A stretch of DNA of 64,000 nucleotides from an uncultured Lutibacter sp. (GCF_947495725.1 NZ_CANLZZ010000005.1:124001-188000); one strand, 5' to 3'. Positions 45,190 to 54,237 are shown, numbered from the stretch's first letter. Notes: a model not told the origin generated them from the sequence alone. Numbers and translations are program-made.

Positions 45190-46215
45190 CCGTCACTTCG
45201 AGTGACTTTCAGAAGTAAAACGGAGGAAATTGTATCGAGAAGTATCGTGCAAGTTCTCGATACAACCTCGCACACTCGGTCACTCGAACTGACGGAAAGT
45301 GCGTCACTTCGAGTGGTATTTCGAAGTGAAACGGAGAAATAGTGTATAGAGAAGTATTGCGTTTGAGTTCTCGATACAACTTCGAATACTTTGTCACTTG
45401 AACTGACTTAAAGCACGTCACTTCGAGTGGTATTTCGAAATGGAATGAAGAAATAGTATACTGAGAAGTATTAGGTGCAAGTTCTCGATACAACCTCGCA
45501 CACTCGGTCACTCGAACTGACGGAAAGTGCGTCACTTCGAGTGGTATTTCAAAATGGAATGGAGAAATAGTATACTGAGAAGTATTAGGTGCAAGTTCTC
45601 GATACAACCTCGCACACTCGGTCACTCGAACTGACGGAGGCGAGAAGTATTGCGTGTGAGTTCTCGATACAACCTCGCACACTCGGTCACTCGAATTGAC
45701 GGAGGCGAGAAGTATTGCGTGTGGGTTCTCGATACAACCTCGCATACTCGGTCACTCGAACTGACGAAAAGCACGTCACTTCGAGTGGTATTTCGAAATG
45801 GAATGGAGAAATAGTGTATCGAGAAGTATCGTGCAAGTTCTCGATACAACCTCGCACACTCGGTCACTCGAACTGACGGAGGCGAGAAGTATTGCGTGTG
45901 AGTTCTCGATACAACCTCGCATACTCGGTCACTCGAACTGACGGATTCGAGAAGTATTAGGAGTGAGTTCTCGATACAACTTTGAATACTTTGTCACTTG
46001 AACTGACGGAGGCGAGAAGTATTGCGTGTGAGTTCTCGATATAACCTCGCATACTCGGTCACTCGAACTGACGGAGGCGAGAAGTATTGCGTTTGAGTTC
46101 TCGATACAACCTCGCACACTCGGTCACTCGAACTGACGGAGGCGAGAAGTATAAGGTGTGAGTTCTTGATACAACCTCGTATACTCGGTCACTCGAATTG
46201 ACGAAACTGCGAAGT
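45190..46215. repeat. Twelve-unit tandem array of palindromic repeat, family B
   Basis: Twelve units begin GTTCTCGATACAAC or a close variant, at 45253, 45367, 45481, 45595, 45660, 45725, 45837, 45902, 45967, 46032, 46097 and 46162. Distances are 114, 114, 114, 65, 65, 112, then 65 five times. Long units (1, 2, 3, 6) hold both palindrome arms, CACTCGAACTGAC and GTCACTTCGAGTG; short units keep only the left arm. The array opens at 45190 with a lone right arm. Units 2 and 9 share a variant spacer (ATACTTTGTCACTTGAACTG). Minus-strand frames across it are repeat translation, kept open because 114 is a multiple of 3. Confidence 0.95.
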
Positions 46216-46393
46216 ATTATTTAACTTGCGAAAAATATCCATAAAACCTACTGTTCCAATTAGGTTCTTTTATATTTGTATAAAAAGATTACGTTGGAAA
46301 TGAAAATTGAGTTTGAATGGATATTTTAAAACATTATTTTCGTAAACCTAACAAGTTTCTAAAACCTGTTAGGTTATAATTTTATAAAACTAA
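46216..46393. other. Non-coding tail after the array with a separate hairpin
   Basis: Completes the 1.24-kb gene-free stretch between 45156 and 46393. Contains a different repeat type: AACCTAACAAGTTT pairs with AACCTGTTAGGTT (12 of 13 bases) at 46345-46375, and a related half (CCAATTAGGTTC) lies near 46255. The hairpin has no T-run after it. A promoter-like box is noted separately. Confidence 0.6.
46271..46278 (+). promoter_or_regulatory. Possible -7 box for the 46-kb operon
   Basis: TATATTTG fits TAnnTTTG, 115 bp before the ATG at 46394 and just after the repeat array. It would give a long leader containing the hairpin at 46345-46375. No -33 TTG at the proper spacing was seen. Confidence 0.35.
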
Positions 46394-47722
46394 ATGCTAT
46401 TTAAATTCTTAAAATACATATCACCAACAAATTATTTCAATTTAGAAAGAAATAACAGTACTACTATATTTCCAGAATGGGATGCCTTACCTAAAAATAT
46501 ACAAGGGCAAATAAAATTAAATAAGGCTTATAGTAGTTTAGAAATAAGTAAATTAGATGGTTCATATCAGGCTATTCAAAAAGGGTATATTGGAAATGTA
46601 AAAACAATTAATTTTGAAACTCCTATTCCCATAGAAGATGAATACCGTTTTATACGAAGCTATTTTAATAAATTATGGGTGTACTATACCTTTCTACTTC
46701 GTCTACTTACTTTTCACAATCCATTTAAAGAGTTTCAAGCGTTTTTTAACACAAGAAAAGTAAATCAAATAAACGTATTTACGACGTATTTAAAATATCC
46801 AGAATGGGATAATTTTAATAGTAAAATAGTGAAGCAACAGCCTAAAGTGAGTGTCATTATTCCTACGTTAAACAGGTATACTTATTTAAAGGATGTGTTA
46901 AACGACCTAGAAAAGCAAGACTATACTAATTTTGACGTTATTGTTGTTGATCAATCTGAGCCTTTTCAAGAATTATTTTATAAAGAGTTTTCTTTAAAAT
47001 TACGCGTAATTCGTCAACAAGAAAAAGCATTATGGTTGGCAAGAAATACGGCAATTAAAACTTCAAATGCTGATTTTTTATTGCTTTTTGATGATGATAG
47101 TAGAGTAGCAGCTGATTGGATTACAAACCATTTAAAGTGTATTGATTTTTTTAATGCTGAAATATCATCAGGTACTTCCATATCTGTAGTAGGCGCAAAA
47201 GTTCCAGATTCGTATCGGTATTTTAAACTATCTGAGCAGATCGATACAGGGAATGTACTTATTAAAAGAGAAGTGTTTAAAAAAATAGGTTTGTTCGATA
47301 GACAATTTGAGAAACAACGTATGGGCGATGGTGAATTTGGATTACGGGCCTATTTGGCAGGTTTTTTAAATATTTCCAACCCAACTGCAGAGCGCTTGCA
47401 CTTAAAAGTTGAAACTGGAGGATTACGACAAATGGGTAGTTGGGATGGATTTAGACCTAAAAAGTGGTTTGCTCCACGACCTATTCCAAGTGTGGTGTAT
47501 TTGTTTAGAAATTATTTCGGGAATACATTAACACGTTATGCCTTATTGAAAGCGGTTCCTCCGTCATTAATTCCATATAAATATAAAGCAAATGTAAAAA
47601 TGATGTTGTTGGGGTATGTGCTTTCTTTATTATTATTTCCTTTGGTGTTGTTACAGGTTTGGAAATCGTGGAAATTAGCAAGTAAAAAATTAACGGAAGG
47701 AGCTAAAATTGAAAAGTTATAA
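46394..47722 (+). CDS. Family 2 glycosyltransferase with N-terminal extension
   Basis: 442 residues: an N-terminal region of about 145 residues of unknown fold, then a GT-A domain with VSVIIPTLNRYTYL (about 153-166), VIVVDQSEP and LLLFDDDSRVAADW (DDD metal site near 236). The late GDGEFGLRAYLAG is the acceptor-site motif. One hydrophobic helix (about 397-420) near the C-terminus suggests membrane attachment. The extension is absent from the other GT2 proteins in the window. Confidence 0.85.
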   Translation: MLFKFLKYISPTNYFNLERNNSTTIFPEWDALPKNIQGQIKLNKAYSSLEISKLDGSYQAIQKGYIGNVKTINFETPIPIEDEYRFIRSYFNKLWVYYTFLLRLLTFHNPFKEFQAFFNTRKVNQINVFTTYLKYPEWDNFNSKIVKQQPKVSVIIPTLNRYTYLKDVLNDLEKQDYTNFDVIVVDQSEPFQELFYKEFSLKLRVIRQQEKALWLARNTAIKTSNADFLLLFDDDSRVAADWITNHLKCIDFFNAEISSGTSISVVGAKVPDSYRYFKLSEQIDTGNVLIKREVFKKIGLFDRQFEKQRMGDGEFGLRAYLAGFLNISNPTAERLHLKVETGGLRQMGSWDGFRPKKWFAPRPIPSVVYLFRNYFGNTLTRYALLKAVPPSLIPYKYKANVKMMLLGYVLSLLLFPLVLLQVWKSWKLASKKLTEGAKIEKL

Positions 47723-47754
47723 TAAAATAGCACCTTAAATTGTAAATTTTTAGA

Positions 47755-48279
47755 ATGACACAATTAAAATATTTTTTTTCGGACATTAATAGAGTGTTAG
47801 GTAAAAGAAAAGCTAGAATTATCCATATTTGGATGAGTAGAATTTTTGTGGGAATTTTTTTATACAGATTCGAAAGGAGTTTATTTTTAATCTTTAATAA
47901 TATTTACGGAGTTTTGAGAATTCCGTTGATACCATTGTTTTATTTATTACAAGCATATTCTAATATTGATATCCATTATAAAGCGAATATTAAAGGAGGA
48001 TTATTAGTTTTACATCCTTCTTTAGGAATTGTAATTTCAGGTCAGGTAAGTATTGGTAAAAACTTGACTTTAACAGGAGGTAATTTGATTGGTTCAAAAG
48101 TAAACTGTGAGAAAGGTTCATTTGTAATTGGTGATAACTGTACGTTTGGAGGCAATGCAACGCTTATTGGCCCTTTAGTTTTAAGTGATAATATTAGTGT
48201 AGGAGCTTCAGCATGTGTTGTAAATAATTGCCTTCAAAAAAATAGTATTTTAGTGGGTGTACCTGCAAAAGAAGTTTAA
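47755..48279 (+). CDS. Hexapeptide acetyltransferase, serine-acetyltransferase-like
   Basis: 174-residue left-handed beta-helix protein. The N-terminal 70 residues are hydrophobic and helical, which suggests membrane association; hexapeptide repeats run from about 75 to 170 (VISGQVSIGKNLTLTGG, VIGDNCTFGGNATLIG, NISVGASACVV). A catalytic histidine is plausible in VLHPSLGIVISG. In a glycan locus it more likely O-acetylates a sugar than serine. Spaced 32 bp from the previous and 11 bp from the next gene. Confidence 0.85.
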   Translation: MTQLKYFFSDINRVLGKRKARIIHIWMSRIFVGIFLYRFERSLFLIFNNIYGVLRIPLIPLFYLLQAYSNIDIHYKANIKGGLLVLHPSLGIVISGQVSIGKNLTLTGGNLIGSKVNCEKGSFVIGDNCTFGGNATLIGPLVLSDNISVGASACVVNNCLQKNSILVGVPAKEV

Positions 48280-48290
48280 TAACTTAATAA

Positions 48291-49394
48291 ATGAGTTCTA
48301 AAAAAATACTAATTGTAACCTCTGAATTTCCTCCACAACCAGGAGGAATTGGAAATCATGCTTATAATTTGGCGCAGCAACTTCAATTAAATGATTTTAG
48401 TGTTACCGTTTTAACCGATGTACGATCAAAAGACGGTTTTGAGGAGCAGCAATTCGATGCTAATTTGCCTTTTAAAGTAGTTAGAACTAAACGTTATAAA
48501 ATAATTGGATTTACTTATTTAAAACGCATAATAACTTACAAAAGATTGGTGGCGAAAAGTAAGTTGGTTTTAGCGTCGGGGAAGTTCTCATTATGGTTAG
48601 TTGGTTCAGATCCCTTTTTTAATAAGTTACATGCATATGCTGTAATTCATGGTAGCGAGTTAAATTTAAAAGGATTCAATAAAAGGTTAACAGATAGCGC
48701 ATTGTTAAATTTTAATACAATTATTGCTGTTTCAAATTATACAAAGTCTTTAATTGCACATGTTAAGCAATCTAATGTAATGGTAATTCCAAACGGATTT
48801 AACTTAGAAAACAGTACTATAAAAACTTCAAAAAAAGTACCATTCACTACTATAGAATCTCCAATATTAATTACAGTAGGAAACGTATCAGAACGTAAAG
48901 GGCAATTAAATGTAATTAAAGCCTTGCCATTATTGATTGAAAAATATCCAAAAACACACTACCATATTGTTGGAATTCCAACGGAACAAAATGGATTTAT
49001 GGAAATTGCTAAAAAGTTAAAGGTTGAAAGTCACCTTACTTTTCATGGCCAAGTAAGTCAACAAAAAAAACTACAGTTACTCAAAGAGAGTACTATATTT
49101 GTAATGCTGAGCAATAGAACACAAAGTGGTGATGTTGAGGGATTTGGTATTGCAATTTTAGAGGCGAATGCCTTAGGATTACCAGCCATAGGATCTAATG
49201 ATTGCGGAATTGTTGATGCTATTAACGAGGGAGTTTCAGGTGAATTGGTACATCCAACGGATATAAATGGATTTGTGCAAAAAGTGGCGCAAGTTTCCTC
49301 TAATTATAAAGCATATCAAGTAGGTGCAAAAGAATGGTCTTCTGAATTTAGATGGGAGGTTGTCATAAAAAATTATATAAACATTTTTGAGTAA
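48291..49394 (+). CDS. Family 4 glycosyltransferase
   Basis: 367-residue GT-B enzyme: VTSEFPPQPGGIGNHAYNLA with the acceptor glycine loop, YAVIHGSELNLKGF, VGNVSERKGQLNVIKALP and VEGFGIAILEANALGLPAIG (E-X7-E). The PGGIGNHA pattern is typical of phosphatidylinositol-mannosyltransferase-like GT4 enzymes, but the substrate is not determinable. Overlaps the next gene by 8 bp. Confidence 0.93.
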   Translation: MSSKKILIVTSEFPPQPGGIGNHAYNLAQQLQLNDFSVTVLTDVRSKDGFEEQQFDANLPFKVVRTKRYKIIGFTYLKRIITYKRLVAKSKLVLASGKFSLWLVGSDPFFNKLHAYAVIHGSELNLKGFNKRLTDSALLNFNTIIAVSNYTKSLIAHVKQSNVMVIPNGFNLENSTIKTSKKVPFTTIESPILITVGNVSERKGQLNVIKALPLLIEKYPKTHYHIVGIPTEQNGFMEIAKKLKVESHLTFHGQVSQQKKLQLLKESTIFVMLSNRTQSGDVEGFGIAILEANALGLPAIGSNDCGIVDAINEGVSGELVHPTDINGFVQKVAQVSSNYKAYQVGAKEWSSEFRWEVVIKNYINIFE

Positions 49395-50508
49395 GTTATT
49401 AATTATATCGCATACAGAACATTATTTAGATGCCAACGGAACCATTGTAGGATGGGGCTCAACGGTTACTGAAATTAATTATTTAACCGAAATTTTTGAT
49501 GAAATAATACATATAGCACCATTTTTTAAAGATAAAGCACCAAAAAGTTCAGTTGCCTATAATTCTAAGATATCGTTTATTCCTTTAAAACCGTCTGGAG
49601 GTAAGTTTTTTGGAAAGTTTACTATTTTAAGCAATGCGCCCTATAATTTGTGGCAAATACATAAAGCGCATAAAAAAGTAGCTATTATTCAATTTAGAGC
49701 ACCAACTGGCATAGGATTGTATGTATTGCCTTATTTGAGATTTATAAATAGGAAACCTTACTGGGTAAAGTATGCTGGTAATTGGATGGGAGAACGTTTA
49801 CCGTTAGGAAATAGATTTCAAAAATGGTGGCTTCAAAATATGTTGGAAACTACAACAAAAGTTACTCTTAATGGAAATTGGGACGGTGTTGGTATAAATA
49901 AATTGGCATTTGAAAATCCTTGTTTATCAAAAGAGGACAGGGAGTTAGGTTTACAGATTGTGAATAATAAATCGATTGATAATAACTACAATTATTGTTT
50001 TGTTGGTGGGTTGAATAAAAACAAAGGAATAAAAGAATTTGTGGAAGTCTATAAAAATCTGCAACATTCGAAATTAGGAAGCTTACACATAGTTGGAGAC
50101 GGTGTATTAAGAAAAGAGTTGGAAAAGGAAGCGCTCACTTCCAAAAATGAGATTATTTTTTACGGGTATTTACCTAAAAATAAAATTGTTGAAATTTATA
50201 AAAAGTGTAATTACATAGTATTGCCCTCAAAAAGTGAGGGCTTCCCAAAAGTAATTGGAGAAGGAATGAATTACGGTTGCATTCCAATTGTTTCCGATAT
50301 TTCTTGTATAGGTCAATATGTACAAAATAACTACAATGGCTATTTAATACATCCCCTAACTAAAGATAAATTAAGCAGTGTTTTGTTGGAAAGCTTGTAT
50401 AGTTTGTCTGTTGATTCCAAAGAATATATGGAAATCAATTATAAATTAGCTCAAAAATTCACCTATCAGTATTATTTAAATAGGATTCAAAAAGAAATAG
50501 TGGGTTAA
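49387..50508 (+). CDS. Family 4-like glycosyltransferase, TTG start
   Basis: 373 residues. The donor half is clear: CFVGGLNKNKGIKEFVEVY, LHIVGDGVLRKELEKEA and KSEGFPKVIGEGMNYGCIPI, in which E-X7-E is preserved as EGFPKVIGE. The acceptor half includes WVKYAGNWMGERLPLGN. The start is TTG at 49387, overlapping the preceding stop; no ATG is available near the N-terminus. Followed by a short gap with a good promoter match. Confidence 0.88.
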   Translation: MSKLLIISHTEHYLDANGTIVGWGSTVTEINYLTEIFDEIIHIAPFFKDKAPKSSVAYNSKISFIPLKPSGGKFFGKFTILSNAPYNLWQIHKAHKKVAIIQFRAPTGIGLYVLPYLRFINRKPYWVKYAGNWMGERLPLGNRFQKWWLQNMLETTTKVTLNGNWDGVGINKLAFENPCLSKEDRELGLQIVNNKSIDNNYNYCFVGGLNKNKGIKEFVEVYKNLQHSKLGSLHIVGDGVLRKELEKEALTSKNEIIFYGYLPKNKIVEIYKKCNYIVLPSKSEGFPKVIGEGMNYGCIPIVSDISCIGQYVQNNYNGYLIHPLTKDKLSSVLLESLYSLSVDSKEYMEINYKLAQKFTYQYYLNRIQKEIVG

Positions 50509-50511
50509 GGC

Positions 50512-50540
50512 TTGCATAAAAACTTATTTCTGTAAATTTG
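50512..50540 (+). promoter_or_regulatory. Bacteroidota promoter upstream of the O-antigen ligase/polymerase gene
   Basis: TTG at 50512-50514 and TAAATTTG at 50533-50540, with 18 bp between, match both halves of the Bacteroidota consensus (TTG, 17-20 bp, TAnnTTTG). This is the best promoter match found in the window. It lies after the stop at 50508 and 49 bp before the next start codon. Confidence 0.6.
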
Positions 50541-50588
50541 AAATGGTGATTTTAAATATTTTAATTACTGCATTTATAAAACGAACCC

Positions 50589-51932
50589 TTGATAAACAAT
50601 AAAACATTTAAAAGTAATTATATACTAGTACTGCTTCATGTGGGCTTGGGTGTTTTGATGTTATTGGGAGGCATTTCTAAAATGGTGTCATTAGCGGTTG
50701 TTTTATTAGGGATTATAAACATTATAAAATCAAAAAACGACGGTAACCAAGCAATTTATTGGAGTGCTTATATGGTGGGAGCTGAGGTTTTGTATAGAAT
50801 GTCTGGAGGTACTTTTTTATATGAATTACCAAAATATTCCATCTTATTATTTTTAGGGTTGGGGTTATATATTGAAAAAAAACGGCATCATGTTTCCGTA
50901 TCCTATTTTATAATAATATTACTTTTATTAATAGGGATTGCTTTTATGGATATTCCTTTTAACGAGTCGATTCGAAAAGCAATTGCTTTTAATTTAAGCG
51001 GCCCTATATTGTTATGCGTTTCGGCTGTTTATTTTTATAAAAGAGAAATGTCTATTTCAAAGATATTGGATGTCCTGTTTTATATGTTGTTGCCTATTAT
51101 TTCAATGGCAGTATTGCTGTATTTTAAAACCCCAGATTTTGAAAAAATTAGATTTAGTAGCAACGCCAATTTTGCTACTTCTGGAGGGTATGGACCTAAT
51201 CAGGTGGCAACAATTCTTGGTTTGGGAGGTTTTATTGTAGCAGTACATTTATTTTTTAAAAAAAGGATTACTTCTTTGTATCTACTTGATTTGTTTTTGC
51301 TTTTATACATTGTTTATAGAACCTTAATTACATTTTCAAGAGGAGGTATGATAACCGTAATTGTTGCGTTAATTGCATTTACATTTTTTTACATTTTGGC
51401 AAGAAAGGATACCATAACCCAATTGGTTAAATATGTGAGTCTTATTTTCTTATTTGGAATCGCATTGGTGGTATATACGGCCGATTTAACGGGAGGTATG
51501 ATTATCAATAGATACACCAATAAAAATGCTGCTGGAATAGAGAAAAAGGATTTTAGTACAGGAAGGATTGATTTATTTAAGAGCGAATTGGAAAATTTTT
51601 ATGAGCATCCTTTTTTTGGTATTGGTGTAGGAGGTTCCAAGTATGATCGTTTGGAAGAAACAGGTGTTTTAGCCGCTTCGCATAATGAAGTGAGTAGGTT
51701 GTTCAGTGAACATGGAATGATTGGATTGATTGTATTAATACTGTTGCTGCTAATTCCGGGACATCATATTTTAAATCAGCCTTATTTGGCACGGGCTTTT
51801 TTAAGTGCTTTTTTAATATTTTGGTTTTTAACTATTAATCATTCGGCTATGCGGATTGCGTTTCCAGCATTTATTTACGGATTGAGTGTTGCTGTTATTA
51901 GTTTCAAATCAAAAGAAAAATTAAACGATTAA
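50589..51932 (+). CDS. O-antigen ligase/polymerase family membrane protein (Wzy/WaaL-like)
   Basis: 447 residues with about ten to twelve hydrophobic helices and one large periplasmic loop, the layout of Wzy polymerases and WaaL ligases. The segment TFSRGGMITVIVALIAF and the loop end FFGIGVGGSKYDRL, then ASHNEVSRLFSEHGMIG, match the Wzy_C family (the conserved H-N and H-G residues). Polymerase versus ligase cannot be told from sequence; since the locus also has a Wzm/Wzt exporter, a ligase role is attractive. Start is TTG at 50589 by lack of a nearer ATG. Confidence 0.85.
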   Translation: MINNKTFKSNYILVLLHVGLGVLMLLGGISKMVSLAVVLLGIINIIKSKNDGNQAIYWSAYMVGAEVLYRMSGGTFLYELPKYSILLFLGLGLYIEKKRHHVSVSYFIIILLLLIGIAFMDIPFNESIRKAIAFNLSGPILLCVSAVYFYKREMSISKILDVLFYMLLPIISMAVLLYFKTPDFEKIRFSSNANFATSGGYGPNQVATILGLGGFIVAVHLFFKKRITSLYLLDLFLLLYIVYRTLITFSRGGMITVIVALIAFTFFYILARKDTITQLVKYVSLIFLFGIALVVYTADLTGGMIINRYTNKNAAGIEKKDFSTGRIDLFKSELENFYEHPFFGIGVGGSKYDRLEETGVLAASHNEVSRLFSEHGMIGLIVLILLLLIPGHHILNQPYLARAFLSAFLIFWFLTINHSAMRIAFPAFIYGLSVAVISFKSKEKLND

Positions 51933-51949
51933 TTGAGTTTTATAACGAA

Positions 51950-52954
51950 TTGAAAAAAATTGTTTACATAGGAAATAATTTGAGTGGTAAAAATCCTACC
52001 ACACTTATTCAACTTTCAGCAATGTTAGAAGAATTGGGTTTTAAGACATTTATATATTCAAATAAAAAGAATAAACTTAGTCGTTTAATCGCTATGTGTT
52101 TAGGAGTTCTTAAACACAGAACATCCAATTACCTTTTAATAGATACTTATAGCACAACTAACTTTTATTATGCATTATTGGTATCGCAATTAGCACGATT
52201 GTTATCCATTCCATACATTCCAATTTTACACGGAGGCAACTTACCACATAGGTTAAAGGTTCATCCTAAATTATGTAACCTTATTTTTAACTATGCATAT
52301 GTTAATGTTGCTCCATCTAATTATTTGTTTAGCAATTTTAAAAAAGCGAGCTTTAATGTTCAATTTATTCCAAATGCAATTAGTTTAAATAATTATAAGT
52401 TCAAAGAAAGGTATAAAATAGAACCTAAACTTTTATGGGTACGAGCTTTTGATAAAATATACAATCCAAAACTCGCAGTAGAGGTGTTGGCTTTATTAAA
52501 AAAACAATATCCTAACGCCAAATTATGTATGGTAGGTCCGGATAAAGATGGTTCTATGGAAGAAGTAAAAAGCTTGGCTAAAAAACTGAATATTATTAAT
52601 TCTTTAGAAATTACCGGTTTATTGTCAAAAGAAGCATGGATAGAGAAGTCGAAAGATTTTGATATTTTTATAAATACAACAACCATAGATAATACGCCCG
52701 TAAGTGTAATTGAAGCTATGGCTTTGGGTTTGCCAGTAGTTTCAACAAACGTTGGAGGCATTCCTTATTTAATAAAGAATAATGAAAACGGTTTTTTGGT
52801 TGAAAATAGGAATGTTCCAGAAATGGCAGATAAAGTATTAGAGATACTTAAGTGTCCTAATAAAGCTTATGCGAATGCACAAAATGCAAGGAAATTAAGT
52901 GAGAGTTTTGATGTTCAACTAGTTCAAAAACAATGGAGTAATTTACTAAAATGA
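51950..52954 (+). CDS. Family 4 glycosyltransferase, TTG start
   Basis: 334-residue GT-B enzyme: IVYIGNNLSGKNPTTLIQL at the N-terminus, PILHGGNLPHRLK in the acceptor half, LLWVRAFDKIYNPKLAVEV and TPVSVIEAMALGLPVVSTN in the donor half. The first glutamate of E-X7-E is replaced (IDNTPVSVIEAM). The TTG at 51950 gives a natural N-terminus (MKKIVYIG); the next in-frame ATG is far inside the domain. Overlaps the adenylating-enzyme gene at ATGA. Confidence 0.88.
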   Translation: MKKIVYIGNNLSGKNPTTLIQLSAMLEELGFKTFIYSNKKNKLSRLIAMCLGVLKHRTSNYLLIDTYSTTNFYYALLVSQLARLLSIPYIPILHGGNLPHRLKVHPKLCNLIFNYAYVNVAPSNYLFSNFKKASFNVQFIPNAISLNNYKFKERYKIEPKLLWVRAFDKIYNPKLAVEVLALLKKQYPNAKLCMVGPDKDGSMEEVKSLAKKLNIINSLEITGLLSKEAWIEKSKDFDIFINTTTIDNTPVSVIEAMALGLPVVSTNVGGIPYLIKNNENGFLVENRNVPEMADKVLEILKCPNKAYANAQNARKLSESFDVQLVQKQWSNLLK

Positions 52955-54237
52955 TATTTTCAAAAGTTATTTTTAATTTAGGACAAAAGCTAAGAAATCC
53001 ATCTTTGGAAAATTGGCTTACTTTTCTGAAAACGTCCGAAAAATGGTCTATAGACGAACTCGAGGTATATCAATTACAACAGTTAAAAAAATTAGTTGAA
53101 GTAGCATATACAAACTCAAATTTTTACAACCAAAAATTTAAAGAACATGGAGTAAGTCCTTCAACCATTGAAATACTAAAGGATATTGAAAAGCTGCCAA
53201 TTATTTCTAAAAAAGAGTTGTTAAATTTCAATGAAGAGATCTCTACAAAAGGTAGTTTTAAAAAGTTGTTTAAAGCAAATACTTCTGGAAGTACTGGAGA
53301 TTCTTTAAAATTTAAGAGAGAAGAATCGGCCGATTCGTTTAATAGAGCAAGTATTTTTAGAGGATATTCCTGGTATTCAGTAAAACCTTGGGAGCGCAAT
53401 GGTTATTTTTGGGGATTTAATTTTTATGGAGTTTCTAAAATCAAGACTGAATTTTTGGATATGCTTCAGAATAGATTTAGGCTTTTTAGTTATCATAAAA
53501 AAGAACTAGATGCTTTCAGTAAAAAATTGAATAAAGCCACATATTTACACGGCTATTCCTCCATGATTTATAATTTAGCAAAGTATATAAATGCGCATCA
53601 CCTGAAATTAGATTCCAACTTAAAAATGGTAAAAGGGACTTCTGAAAAAATATATGAATCGTATCAAAATGAAGTTGAAAAAGCATTTGGATTGAAAATG
53701 ATAAGCGAATATGGTGCAGCTGAAACGGGAATAATTGCTTTTGAATGTCCAAGTGGAGCGATGCATATAAATATGGAAGGAGTATTGGTTGAAGAATTGG
53801 ATAATGAAATAGTGGTAACAAATTTGCAGCAACTGGCATTTCCTATAATTAGGTATAAATTGGGAGATTACGTAAAACTGGCGCCCAAGGAGAAGATCTG
53901 TTCTTGTGGTATGAAACATAGAATATTGGAAGAAGTAACAGGGAGAATAGGATCGCTGGTTTATGGAAAGGAGCACACTTATCCAAGTCTTTATTTTTAT
54001 TATATTTTTAAAAATCTTGCAAAAAATGGAATGGAATTAACCTACCAAGTTGAGCAGCATAAAAAAGGTAAACTTATTTTTTTAATTGAACAACAGCTTT
54101 CTGAAATTGATTTGAAACTGGTTAAAAATGAAATTTATAATTATTTTAAAGAGGATGTGGATTATTCCATAGCGCAATTGAAAGAACAAGTTTTAAAAGA
54201 TAAGAAGCATCAAAGTTTTATTTCAAGCATAGATTAG
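52951..54237 (+). CDS. CapK/PaaK-like adenylate-forming enzyme
   Basis: 428 residues related to phenylacetate-CoA ligase. The ATP-binding loop is ANTSGSTGDSLKFKRE (about 109-124), followed by EYGAAETGIIAFECP (about 249-263) and the VTNLQQLAFPIIRYKLGDYV hinge region, as in PaaK/CapK. CapK relatives are common in polysaccharide loci, where they may activate a carboxylic acid for attachment to a sugar; the substrate is unknown. A possible zinc or structural Cys pair (CSC near 313) is present. Starts at ATGA with the previous gene and stops directly before the next. Confidence 0.85.
   Translation: MIFSKVIFNLGQKLRNPSLENWLTFLKTSEKWSIDELEVYQLQQLKKLVEVAYTNSNFYNQKFKEHGVSPSTIEILKDIEKLPIISKKELLNFNEEISTKGSFKKLFKANTSGSTGDSLKFKREESADSFNRASIFRGYSWYSVKPWERNGYFWGFNFYGVSKIKTEFLDMLQNRFRLFSYHKKELDAFSKKLNKATYLHGYSSMIYNLAKYINAHHLKLDSNLKMVKGTSEKIYESYQNEVEKAFGLKMISEYGAAETGIIAFECPSGAMHINMEGVLVEELDNEIVVTNLQQLAFPIIRYKLGDYVKLAPKEKICSCGMKHRILEEVTGRIGSLVYGKEHTYPSLYFYYIFKNLAKNGMELTYQVEQHKKGKLIFLIEQQLSEIDLKLVKNEIYNYFKEDVDYSIAQLKEQVLKDKKHQSFISSID

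Noticed and set aside
45209-46117. Three minus-strand frames encoding repeated peptides such as VTECARLYREL
   Set aside because: They are translations of the tandem DNA repeat. The frame stays open only because the long unit is 114 bp (38 codons) and breaks when 65-bp units intervene.
45190-46215. CRISPR array
   Set aside because: Units are far longer than CRISPR repeats, there are no unique spacers of constant length between them, and no cas genes are present.
53516-53976. Antisense frames of 107 and 118 codons within the CapK-like gene
   Set aside because: Both are shadows of a strongly supported + strand gene; no promoter or family match.
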